Counted from the first letter of the stretch, positions 1-5,424 are shown. The stretch is 5,510 nt of DNA from JBJEFI01 sp051873875 (GCA_051873875.1 JBJEFI010000141.1:1-5510); one strand, 5' to 3'. Translations and numbers: made by a program. The notes: a model not told the origin generated them from the letters alone.

Positions 1-108
1 ATCAGAAAAACCGTAGGCGGTCTTTTCAACATTACGTAGCAACACACATGATTCCGAATAAAATTTCTTACTACTATCTATCCCCTAATTTCTATATCTT
101 CTTACCTT
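1..108. other. Intergenic end of window, no gene recognised
   Basis: This AT-rich stretch lies downstream of the yhbB-like gene and its terminator. I see no convincing reading frame. A minus-strand ATG at 30-32 opens a frame that runs off the window edge, but it has no Shine-Dalgarno sequence. At 5-27 there is a short hairpin (ACCG/CGGT core at 10-13 and 18-21, TAGG loop) flanked by A and T runs on the two sides, so it could be a weak terminator on either strand. Its core is only four pairs, so I give it little weight. Confidence 0.3.
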
Positions 109-131
109 AAAAAAAGATGACCTTAGCCATC
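109..131 (-). terminator. Intrinsic terminator overlapping the yhbB stop codon
   Basis: Read on the minus strand, GATGGC, a TAAG loop and GTCATC form a six-pair stem (one G-U pair) followed directly by seven T residues (109-115). The stop codon TAA at 125-123 lies in the loop, so the last codons of the amidase gene form the left arm. The G-U pair becomes an A-C mismatch on the plus strand and there is no plus-strand T run, so the signal acts on the minus strand only. The stem is short, so termination strength is uncertain. Confidence 0.65.
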
Positions 132-1001
132 TACAATTGAAATAAAGCGATATTTCATATGTGGTGTATAACGAGATGAATCTTCATATGTCCAATAGCG
201 ATTTCGACTATCCATCGTATGGGCATTTACAAGTGGCTGTCCATTGGCATCCTTTGCTACGACAATTGTACTATGGTCGAATCTACCATCGCCTTCAAAA
301 TCGTAAAAAATAAGGTCTCCAAGCTTCAATTGGGTCGCATCTTCCATCCTTTTTCCACGTATTCCTGCCTTTAACCCAATTAAATAATATAATAAGCTAT
401 GGGCAACACCCCATGAATAGCTAAATTTATGATTCCGATACCACCAACCGCTCTTGACACTTCCTGTATATTTCATTGGAAATCCACCAGCATGCAAGCA
501 TTGAGAAATGAAATTGGTACAATCATTGTCATACCGCTTATATTTCGGGTTAGTACTATTCCACCATGTTTCGGCATACTTAACTGCTTCTAATCGACTA
601 TACCCTTTACGCTCTTGTTCATTCTCGACAATTTCAATAGCAGGTACCACTGGTAAAGTGGATGGATGTTGGATTTCATAATGCCATCCTTCTCCTGCCT
701 TCCACCAAACCATTCTCTCTTCCGTTCGTTCTTCTAAATAAAAATGATTTGCTTGCTTTACTAAAAACTCATATGTTAAAAGATAAGTCGCTCTTTGCTC
801 ATCATCAATTCGAATATCCGCTACTAATTCTGCTTCGACTGTCCCTTTTACCATTTTGGCACGATGTTGAAAAAACTGCTTCTTTTTTCGTTGTAGAACA
901 TCTTTTATTTCGTCATTTAATTCAGAAGTACTACGAATATTGCCTACAAGATACATGAGTTCTTTTTCCAACTCTGTTTCTAAAAAGGATAATTCCTTCA
1001 T
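123..1001 (-). CDS. yhbB: YhbB-like putative amidase-domain protein (Amidase_6 type)
   Basis: This is a 292-residue protein with two parts. Residues 1-130 are charged and mostly helical, with no family I recognise. Residues 133-290 match the putative amidase domain (Amidase_6), a papain-fold group related to NlpC/P60 and CHAP enzymes. The likely nucleophile is Cys161 in DNDCTNFISQC, and likely catalytic histidines are His243 (FDHSTIVV) and/or His261 (VNAHTMDSRNR). The GDLIFYDF stretch at 228-235 is typical of the fold. Family members are presumed to cut amide bonds, possibly in cell-wall peptides, but the substrate is not known to me. I see no signal peptide or membrane segment, so export is not supported. 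The ATG start has a strong AGGAGG at 1012-1017, ten bases upstream, but it lies inside a hairpin (1009-1061). The gene follows queG by 65 bases on the same strand and is probably cotranscribed with it, as in B. subtilis. The name rests on domain plus neighbourhood. Confidence 0.85.
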   Translation of the reverse strand: MKELSFLETELEKELMYLVGNIRSTSELNDEIKDVLQRKKKQFFQHRAKMVKGTVEAELVADIRIDDEQRATYLLTYEFLVKQANHFYLEERTEERMVWWKAGEGWHYEIQHPSTLPVVPAIEIVENEQERKGYSRLEAVKYAETWWNSTNPKYKRYDNDCTNFISQCLHAGGFPMKYTGSVKSGWWYRNHKFSYSWGVAHSLLYYLIGLKAGIRGKRMEDATQLKLGDLIFYDFEGDGRFDHSTIVVAKDANGQPLVNAHTMDSRNRYWTYEDSSRYTPHMKYRFISIVDG

Positions 1002-1008
1002 CTATGAA

Positions 1009-1061
1009 AAGCCTCCTTCCATAGGAATAGTCTTTTTCCTACAACCTATGAAAGAAGGCTT
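1009..1061 (-). promoter_or_regulatory. Hairpin sequestering the yhbB ribosome binding site
   Basis: On the minus strand the arm AAGCCTTCTTTCATAGG (1061-1045) can pair over all 17 positions with CCTATGGAAGGAGGCTT (1025-1009), using two U-G pairs, with a 19-base loop. The second arm contains the complete AGGAGG (1017-1012) of the following gene, whose ATG is only seven bases beyond the hairpin. The first arm starts five bases after the queG stop codon (1069-1067). A ribosome finishing queG would cover the first arm and free the binding site, a classic arrangement for translational coupling. Only a short TTTT follows the stem, so it could also act as a leaky terminator between the two genes. 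The pairing is seen directly; the regulatory role is inference. Confidence 0.6.
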
Positions 1062-1066
1062 ACTTA

Positions 1067-2200
1067 TTATTCTTTTAGTTTTGCAATTGTTTTTTCTATC
1101 GCTTGTTGAACTTGTCCTTCTTTTTCACGAACTAACAATTGTTCTAATATTTCTAAAATGTCAGCCTCACCTATTTCCCCAAGTGCCCAAGCAGCTGTTT
1201 GACGGATCATTGGACGTGCATCTTTTTTCAACATTTCAATTAATAATGGAATAGCTGTTTTATCTTTAAAATGTGCCAATCCAATAATGGCATTACGTTG
1301 AATTGGATTTTTACCACGCCAAGAACCTGCCACATGACCAAACTGCTCTTTGAAAGAACGATTGGATAACGTCAAAATTGGTTTTAATAATGGTTTGGCA
1401 ATTTCACCTTCTGCCTCCATTTCTTCATGAAGGTGAAAGTCTACACCTTTATTATAAGGACAAGCTGTTTGACAAGAATCACATCCATAAATTCGATTGC
1501 CTATTTTTTTAATAAATTCTTCAGGAATCGGTTCTTTTGTTTGGGTTAAATAAGCGATACAGCGCTTTGCATTAATTTGTCCACCACTGACTAGGGCGTT
1601 TGTTGGGCATGCGTCGAGACATTTACGACAAGTACCACACATATCTTCTAATGGCGTATCTGGCTTAAATGGAATGTTTACAATCATTTCCCCTAAATAC
1701 ACATAAGAACCAAACTCAGGTGTAATAATGGAACAATTTTTCCCACTCCAGCCGATTCCTGCTCGTTCGGCAACAGCTCGATCACTTAATTCCCCTGTAT
1801 CCACCATTATTTTAAATTGGACATTTGGTACACGTGCTTGTAAAAAATCGGCTAACAAAGTCAGTCTCTTTTTTAATACAATATGATAATCTTCACCCCA
1901 TGAGGCACGACAGAACATTCCTCGTCGTTCTTCCTTTGTACTTCTTGGTGATTCCTTCATCTTTGATGGATAAGCCATTGCAATCGAGATAATGGATTGA
2001 GCACCATCTAATAATAAGGTTGGCGTTGTTCTTCTTTCGATATCTGGCTCTTCAAATCCCGATTGATAATTTAACTCCCGTTGCTTTATTAAACGTTCCT
2101 TTAACTCTGTAAAAGGAGCTGCACTAGTAAAGCCAATTTTATCAATACCGATTTCTTTACTATATTGAACAAGTTCTTGTTGAAGTGCTTCTATGTTCAT
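1067..2200 (-). CDS. queG: Epoxyqueuosine reductase QueG (YhbA)
   Basis: QueG reduces epoxyqueuosine to queuosine in tRNA, the last step of the queuosine pathway, using cobalamin and two [4Fe-4S] clusters in the cytoplasm. The 377-residue length is typical of the family. Residues 1-185 carry the cobalamin-binding N-terminal region (DUF1730 type), including VDTGELSDRAVAERAGIGW at 133-151; Asp134 matches the proposed catalytic acid. Ferredoxin-like cluster ligands follow: Cys188, Cys191, Cys194, Cys198, then Cys214, Cys240, Cys243, Cys247, with the characteristic YGCDSCQTACPYN. Residues about 295-377 form HEAT-like repeats that bind tRNA. The reading frame stays open upstream to 2404, but the start is set at 2200: AAAGGAG lies seven bases before this ATG, family homology begins here, and the extra 68 codons read through a promoter and a hairpin. 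Two of the tRNA substrates of the pathway, Tyr(GUA) and His(GUG), are encoded elsewhere in this window. Confidence 0.95.
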   Translation of the reverse strand: MNIEALQQELVQYSKEIGIDKIGFTSAAPFTELKERLIKQRELNYQSGFEEPDIERRTTPTLLLDGAQSIISIAMAYPSKMKESPRSTKEERRGMFCRASWGEDYHIVLKKRLTLLADFLQARVPNVQFKIMVDTGELSDRAVAERAGIGWSGKNCSIITPEFGSYVYLGEMIVNIPFKPDTPLEDMCGTCRKCLDACPTNALVSGGQINAKRCIAYLTQTKEPIPEEFIKKIGNRIYGCDSCQTACPYNKGVDFHLHEEMEAEGEIAKPLLKPILTLSNRSFKEQFGHVAGSWRGKNPIQRNAIIGLAHFKDKTAIPLLIEMLKKDARPMIRQTAAWALGEIGEADILEILEQLLVREKEGQVQQAIEKTIAKLKE

Positions 2201-2207
2201 CCAATCA

Positions 2208-2216
2208 CTCCTTTTT
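2208..2216 (-). promoter_or_regulatory. Ribosome binding site fixing the queG start
   Basis: The minus strand reads AAAAAGGAG here, seven bases before the ATG at 2200-2198. It is a near-perfect Shine-Dalgarno sequence at good spacing and is the main reason for rejecting the longer frame that opens at 2404. Confidence 0.85.
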
Positions 2217-2242
2217 ACTAGTATAAACAAAATGCAAGCATG

Positions 2243-2288
2243 AAAAAACGCAATGCTTCGTTCTCCATATGTAACGAAACACTGCGTT
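2243..2288 (-). terminator. Terminator-like hairpin in the queG leader
   Basis: On the minus strand AACGCAGTGTTTCGTT (2288-2273) pairs with AACGAAGCATTGCGTT (2262-2247) over 16 positions, two of them G-U, with a ten-base loop. A run of six T (2248-2243) covers the stem base and tail. The T run is on the minus strand only. It lies about 35 bases downstream of a promoter -10 box and about 40 bases upstream of the queG ATG, so it is either an attenuator in the queG leader or the terminator of the gene at 2416-2763, which has no closer one. I see no preQ1 riboswitch consensus in front of it and no clear competing antiterminator. Confidence 0.65.
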
Positions 2289-2327
2289 GGGTAAGATATA
2301 ACGATGAAATAATTACTTGATATAAGG

Positions 2328-2356
2328 AATATATCAGACTGATAACTTTTTTTCAA
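2328..2356 (-). promoter_or_regulatory. Sigma-A type promoter upstream of queG
   Basis: On the minus strand TTGAAA (2356-2351) is separated by exactly 17 bases from TATATT (2333-2328). Five of six positions match the consensus in each box. Transcription would start near 2321, giving a leader of about 120 bases before the queG ATG, with the terminator-like hairpin inside it. It lies about 60 bases beyond the end of the upstream gene. Confidence 0.6.
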
Positions 2357-2415
2357 GCAAAAAATACGATAAATGTCGAAAAAGATAGAATAAAGCGTTT
2401 TCATCTAAAATTATG

Positions 2416-2763
2416 TTATTTTACAGTAGAAGAGGCATATGTGCTCTCTAACATGTTCTCAATATCTTCTCTTACATCAATAATTTCACGGTCATATACA
2501 TCTGTTAAATCCCAAATAATTCGATCTATCTTTTCATTAATTGTTTTTAATAACAGCTCATAATCTTCTAATTCATATAATCGCATCATATCAAATGTTT
2601 CTTTTGATAATTCATATTTATAACGTTGGACAATAGTCGTAATCCTTTCCAATTCATCATAAATAGAACGTACTAATCTAATTGGAATATGTTGATTTAA
2701 TTTTTTTAATTCCATATCTAACGATTGCAATCGTTCATGTAACTCTCTTGACATGTTTTCCAT
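2416..2763 (-). CDS. Uncharacterised 115-residue helical protein
   Basis: I do not recognise this protein. It is rich in charged residues and leucine/isoleucine in heptad-like spacing, and looks almost wholly alpha-helical, probably as a helical bundle or short coiled coils: roughly residues 2-22, 28-50, 53-84 and 90-108. Two adjacent stretches stand out, DMMRLYELEDYELLL (58-72) and INEKIDRIIWDLTDVYDRE (75-93). It has no cysteine, no signal peptide, no membrane segment and no visible metal or catalytic motif, so a cytoplasmic structural or adaptor role is more likely than an enzyme. The ATG has a G-rich Shine-Dalgarno (2768-2777) six bases upstream; a second ATG three codons in is less well placed. 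It stands alone between two terminator-like hairpins, downstream of the ligase and upstream of queG, on the same strand. That it is a real gene is supported by the binding site and the conservative codon pattern of the protein. Confidence 0.75.
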   Translation of the reverse strand: MENMSRELHERLQSLDMELKKLNQHIPIRLVRSIYDELERITTIVQRYKYELSKETFDMMRLYELEDYELLLKTINEKIDRIIWDLTDVYDREIIDVREDIENMLESTYASSTVK

Positions 2764-2767
2764 CTTT

Positions 2768-2777
2768 CTCCCCCCTT
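2768..2777 (-). promoter_or_regulatory. G-rich ribosome binding site of the 115-residue gene
   Basis: The minus strand reads AAGGGGGGAG, then AAAG and the ATG. A run of six G is unusual for this organism but can pair with the anti-Shine-Dalgarno in several registers. It favours the first ATG over the one three codons later. The AT-rich DNA just upstream contains TATAAT-like hexamers but no good -35 box, so I do not call a promoter. Confidence 0.6.
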
Positions 2778-2828
2778 GCTATTATTATAATATTCTAATT
2801 ATATTTTTGACTAATGAACAAAAAGTGA

Positions 2829-2854
2829 AAACCACCTCCATATAGAGGTGGTTT
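2829..2854 (-). terminator. Intrinsic terminator of the acyl-CoA ligase gene
   Basis: A perfect ten-base-pair stem, AAACCACCTC and GAGGTGGTTT on the minus strand, with a six-base loop, begins eight bases after the ligase stop codon. It is followed by TTC and then TTTTT. The plus strand also has a T-rich tail (2852-2864), so the element could act in both directions, but every recognised gene here is on the minus strand. Confidence 0.85.
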
Positions 2855-2862
2855 CTTGTTTT

Positions 2863-4482
2863 TTAAGATAGAATAAAATAGTTTTTATATGTGTCTCTTA
2901 ATGCTCTTTTCATAAACTTACCAACTGTCGTTTTTGGTATCTCATCCACAATCAAAATCTCATCTGGTATCCACCATTTTGCAAAATGTGGTTCAATAAA
3001 TTGCTTCAATTGTTCAGATGTTATTGCTCCTTTTGCCTCATCTTTTAAGACAACACAGGCTAACGGCCTCTCTTGCCAAACCTCATGAGGAACCGCAATA
3101 ACGGCCGCTTCAAATACCCCTTCGTGAGCCATTAATGCATTTTCTAAATCAACAGAAGAAATCCATTCGCCTCCACTTTTAATTAAATCCTTCGTTCGAT
3201 CAACAATTCGAATTCGTCCTTCTTCATCAATCGTCACAATATCTCCTGTATAAAACCATCCATCGCTAAAACTAGATGTAGATAACTCCCCTAAGTCATA
3301 ATAGCTATCTACAACCCATGGGCTTTTTAACACTAACTCCCCCATTTCTTTTCCATCCCACTTTACGTCACCATTTCCACCGATAACTTTAAATTCAACT
3401 CCAGGAACAGTATAACCTTGTGTTGCAAGAACATGTAACTGCTCTTGATCACTTAGTTCATAATCATAACTTTTTAACCTAGAAACTGTTACAACTGGAC
3501 TTGCTTCTGTCATGCCGTAAGCATGGATAAATGGAATATGATATTTCTGCTCATAAGCTCGTATCATCCCTAATGGAACAGCTGAGCCACCACATATAAG
3601 CCCTCTTAACGAAGTAATATCATACTCCTGCTCTTCTAATTCTTTTAAAAATGCCATCCAAATAGTTGGAACACCAGCAGCAAGCGTAACTCGATAAGTA
3701 GAAATGAGCTCTGCTAATATTTTAGGCGTAAATAAAGGACCAGGTAGCACTTGAGTTGTACCAAACCACGTACAAGCAAATGGAAGTCCCCATGCATTTA
3801 CATGAAACATGGGAACAACAGGCATACAAATGTCTCCTTCACTAATTGCAAATGTATCGGCTAATCCTAATGCCATGCTGTGTAGTGAAATTGCTTTATG
3901 AGAATAAATAACCCCCTTTGGATTACCTGTCGTTGCAGATGTAAAGCACATACCTGCAGCCTCATCTTCTTCTATATCTTTTACAAATTGATAATGAGGA
4001 TCCCCTTCTGCTAATAATTGTTCATAGTGATAAATATTTTCTAAAGAGGTTTCTGGTAAAGAAGTTTCATCTGTCATTACTACAATTGCTCGTACATTTT
4101 TTAAATGTTCTTTTATATTTTCAATGGCTTGTAATAAATCTACATCAACTAGTAATACAACATCTTCAGCATGATTTAAAATATACGAAATATGCTCACT
4201 TGATAGACGAATATTTACTGTATGTAAAACAGCACCAATACTCGGAATTGCAAAATAACATTCCAAGTGGCGATGATGATTCCAAGCAAATGTACCGACT
4301 TTATCACCACGTTTTACACCTAATTTAGCTAATGCACTAGCTAACCTTCTTGTACGCTCGCCAATTTCTTTGTAAGTTATTTCTTGAATTTCTTTTTGAG
4401 TTCGGGAAATTACTTTTTTCTTTGGAAATAATTTTTCTGCCCGTTCTAACATAGCAGGAATTACTAATGGTGCATTTAACAT
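2863..4482 (-). CDS. AMP-forming fatty-acyl-CoA ligase
   Basis: This 539-residue protein belongs to the ANL adenylating family. It would activate a carboxylic acid with ATP to an acyl-adenylate and transfer it to coenzyme A. Visible motifs in order: phosphate-binding loop TSATTGNPKG at 181-190, where the third position is Ala instead of the usual Gly; AYGMTEAS at 321-328; GWFYTGD at 408-414; hinge region DRTKDLIKSGGEWIS at 428-442; and the catalytic lysine Lys522 in PKTTVGKFMK. The length and the GGEWIS form resemble medium/long-chain fatty-acid ligases (AlkK/FadD type) rather than acetyl-CoA synthetase, but chain length cannot be read from sequence. No signal peptide is present; it would act in the cytoplasm, perhaps at the membrane. 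AGGAG at 4492-4496 lies nine bases before the ATG. It is a single-gene unit with its own terminator. A role in fatty acid degradation or uptake is likely. Confidence 0.93.
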   Translation of the reverse strand: MLNAPLVIPAMLERAEKLFPKKKVISRTQKEIQEITYKEIGERTRRLASALAKLGVKRGDKVGTFAWNHHRHLECYFAIPSIGAVLHTVNIRLSSEHISYILNHAEDVVLLVDVDLLQAIENIKEHLKNVRAIVVMTDETSLPETSLENIYHYEQLLAEGDPHYQFVKDIEEDEAAGMCFTSATTGNPKGVIYSHKAISLHSMALGLADTFAISEGDICMPVVPMFHVNAWGLPFACTWFGTTQVLPGPLFTPKILAELISTYRVTLAAGVPTIWMAFLKELEEQEYDITSLRGLICGGSAVPLGMIRAYEQKYHIPFIHAYGMTEASPVVTVSRLKSYDYELSDQEQLHVLATQGYTVPGVEFKVIGGNGDVKWDGKEMGELVLKSPWVVDSYYDLGELSTSSFSDGWFYTGDIVTIDEEGRIRIVDRTKDLIKSGGEWISSVDLENALMAHEGVFEAAVIAVPHEVWQERPLACVVLKDEAKGAITSEQLKQFIEPHFAKWWIPDEILIVDEIPKTTVGKFMKRALRDTYKNYFILS

Positions 4483-4570
4483 CTTTTCACGCTCCTATTT
4501 AATAATTTCTTAAAAAATTTTTTTAGAGTCTAAAAGCTGCCACATCTTTTCCATATTCCCTATCCTATGT

Positions 4571-4599
4571 ACTATATTATTCTTTCTATTCTCAATGAA
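4571..4599 (-). promoter_or_regulatory. Possible promoter of the acyl-CoA ligase gene
   Basis: On the minus strand TATAGT (4576-4571, five of six matches) lies 17 bases after TTCATT (4599-4594, three of six). A better -35-like TTGAGA (4595-4590) overlaps but is only 13 bases from that -10. A promoter is expected here, because the upstream tRNA gene ends in a terminator at 4616-4642, but neither pairing is convincing. Confidence 0.3.
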
Positions 4600-4615
4600 G
4601 TCCTTTATATAAAAG

Positions 4616-4642
4616 AAAAAACCAAAGCATAATTGCTTCGGT
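4616..4642 (-). terminator. Intrinsic terminator of the tRNA-Leu(CAA) gene
   Basis: On the minus strand ACCGAAGCA, an ATTA loop and TGCTTTGGT form a nine-pair stem with one G-U pair, followed by TTTTT (4620-4616). It starts about ten bases beyond the tRNA 3' end. The plus strand also has a TTTTT after the stem, so it may be bidirectional. Confidence 0.88.
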
Positions 4643-4652
4643 TTTTAATAGA

Positions 4653-4735
4653 TAGCGGTGAAGGGACTCGAACCCCCACGCGGTCACCCGCATTTGATTT
4701 TGAGTCAAACGTGTCTGCCATTCCACCACACCGCC
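4653..4735 (-). tRNA. tRNA-Leu, anticodon CAA
   Basis: A class II tRNA of 83 bases with a long variable arm (GCGG/CCGC stem). The anticodon loop CTCAAAA gives CAA, reading UUG. The acceptor strands GGCGGTG and CACCGCT pair over seven positions, with G1 facing U72, and the discriminator is A73 as expected for leucine. The T stem has two more G-U pairs, and the anticodon stem (TTTGA/TCAAA) is AT-rich. No CCA is encoded, so it must be added after transcription. Unlike the seven tRNA genes upstream, it has its own promoter and terminator. Confidence 0.95.
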
Positions 4736-4746
4736 ATATTCTTTTG

Positions 4747-4783
4747 GACAATATTTAATATATCATTTAGGTAAAATATTGTC
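4747..4783. repeat. Inverted repeat spanning the tRNA-Leu(CAA) promoter
   Basis: GACAATATTT (4747-4756) and its exact complement AAATATTGTC (4774-4783) are separated by 17 bases. The upstream half covers four bases of the -35 box and part of the spacer; the other half lies just after the -10 box, over the expected transcription start. The geometry would suit an operator bound on both sides of the -10, but in such AT-rich DNA chance is possible. Confidence 0.4.
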
Positions 4784-4785
4784 AA
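4757..4785 (-). promoter_or_regulatory. Strong sigma-A promoter of tRNA-Leu(CAA)
   Basis: On the minus strand a perfect TTGACA (4785-4780) is followed after exactly 17 bases by TATATT (4762-4757), one mismatch from TATAAT. Transcription would start near 4750, about 15 bases before the mature tRNA 5' end. This is the best promoter in the window. Confidence 0.85.
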
Positions 4786-4816
4786 TTTCTTCATTCCTAT
4801 TTTAATAATTTAATAT

Positions 4817-4850
4817 AAAATAAAAACTCCATGAAACACAATCATGGAGT
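4817..4850 (-). terminator. Intrinsic terminator of the tRNA operon
   Basis: On the minus strand ACTCCATGA and TCATGGAGT form a perfect nine-pair stem around a seven-base loop, followed by TTTTTATTTT. It begins four bases after the tRNA-Leu(UAA) discriminator base and closes the tRNA operon entering the window from the high-coordinate side. Confidence 0.9.
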
Positions 4851-4854
4851 TGGA

Positions 4855-4940
4855 TGCCGAGGGCCGGAATCGAACCGGCACGGTGATCACTCACCGCAGG
4901 ATTTTAAGTCCTGTGCGTCTACCAGTTCCGCCACCCCGGC
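4855..4940 (-). tRNA. tRNA-Leu, anticodon UAA
   Basis: A class II tRNA with a long variable arm. The loop CTTAAAA gives UAA, reading UUA and UUG. The acceptor stem is GCCGGGG with CCTCGGC, discriminator A73. The body closely resembles the B. subtilis leucine tRNA I recall. After the discriminator the gene reads TCC, so CCA is not encoded. It is the last gene of the tRNA operon, 28 bases after tRNA-Cys. Confidence 0.96.
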
Positions 4941-4968
4941 AGGATACAAATGAAACTGGATTTTATAA

Positions 4969-5042
<74 letters not shown>

Positions 5043-5059
5043 ATCTTTAAATGATATAA

Positions 5060-5134
5060 TGGAGCGGAAGACGGGGCTCGAACCCGCGACCCCAACCTTG
5101 GCAAGGTTGTATTCTACCACTGAACTACTTCCGC
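5060..5134 (-). tRNA. tRNA-Gly, anticodon GCC
   Basis: The anticodon stem CAACC/GGTTG encloses TTGCCAA, anticodon GCC, reading GGU/GGC. The acceptor stem is GCGGAAG with CTTCCGC, discriminator U73, CCA encoded. It follows tRNA-Gln by only four bases, so the two must be cut from one precursor. Confidence 0.96.
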
Positions 5135-5138
5135 AAAA

Positions 5139-5213
5139 TGGCTGGGCTAGCTGGATTCGAACCAGCGCATGACGGAGTCAAAGTCCGTTGCCTTACCGCT
5201 TGGCTATAGCCCA
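5139..5213 (-). tRNA. tRNA-Gln, anticodon UUG
   Basis: The anticodon stem ACGGA/TCCGT encloses CTTTGAC, anticodon UUG, reading CAA/CAG. The acceptor stem starts with the U1-A72 pair typical of glutamine tRNA (TGGGCTA with TAGCCCA), discriminator G73, CCA encoded. The 38-base AT-rich gap before it (5214-5251) is the longest between tRNAs in this operon; I see no promoter in it. Confidence 0.96.
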
Positions 5214-5251
5214 TTATTTATATTGTTATTCTTTTATTGTTAGATAATATA

Positions 5252-5328
5252 TGGGGCGATCGATGGGAATCGAACCCACGAGTGTCGGAGCCACAATCCG
5301 ATGCGTTAACCACTTCGCCACGACCGCC
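5252..5328 (-). tRNA. tRNA-His, anticodon GUG
   Basis: The anticodon stem TCGGA/TCCGA encloses TTGTGGC, anticodon GUG, reading CAU/CAC. The extra G at -1 faces C73, the histidine identity feature, followed by a seven-pair acceptor stem GCGGTCG/CGATCGC. CCA is encoded. G34 makes it a substrate for queuosine modification, the pathway that queG in this window completes. Confidence 0.96.
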
Positions 5329-5343
5329 ATTGTTTGTTTTGTT

Positions 5344-5417
5344 TGGCAGGGGTAGTAGGAATCGAACCCACACTGACGGTTTTGGAGACCGTAGTTCTAC
5401 CTTTAAACTATACCCCT
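5344..5417 (-). tRNA. tRNA-Trp, anticodon CCA
   Basis: The anticodon stem ACGGT/ACCGT encloses CTCCAAA, anticodon CCA, reading UGG. The acceptor stem is AGGGGTA with TACCCCT, discriminator G73, 3' CCA encoded. The D-arm region matches the B. subtilis tryptophan tRNA as I recall it. Confidence 0.96.
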
Positions 5418-5424
5418 ATTAAAA

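Noticed and set aside
30..32. Start of a gene running off the low-coordinate edge
   Set aside because: Minus-strand ATG without a Shine-Dalgarno, overlapping a hairpin, and only ten codons visible; it does not resemble the TrmL start that would be expected from the B. subtilis order.
662..1254. Plus-strand frames at 662-958 and 940-1254
   Set aside because: They are antisense shadows of yhbB and queG with no ribosome binding site and low-complexity products.
2220..2225. TATACT as a second -10 box directly before queG
   Set aside because: No acceptable -35 at 16-18 bases, and transcription would start inside the ribosome binding site.
2201..2328. preQ1 riboswitch in the queG leader
   Set aside because: The conserved aptamer core and A-rich tail are not present; only the hairpin and T run are seen.
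2201..2404. N-terminal extension of queG by 68 codons from an ATG at 2404
   Set aside because: The ATG at 2200 has AAAGGAG at seven bases and matches where QueG proteins begin; the extension is hydrophobic, unlike the family, and covers a promoter and a hairpin.
2891..4328. Plus-strand frames at 2891-3088 and 4086-4328
   Set aside because: They lie opposite the well-supported acyl-CoA ligase and show no family resemblance.
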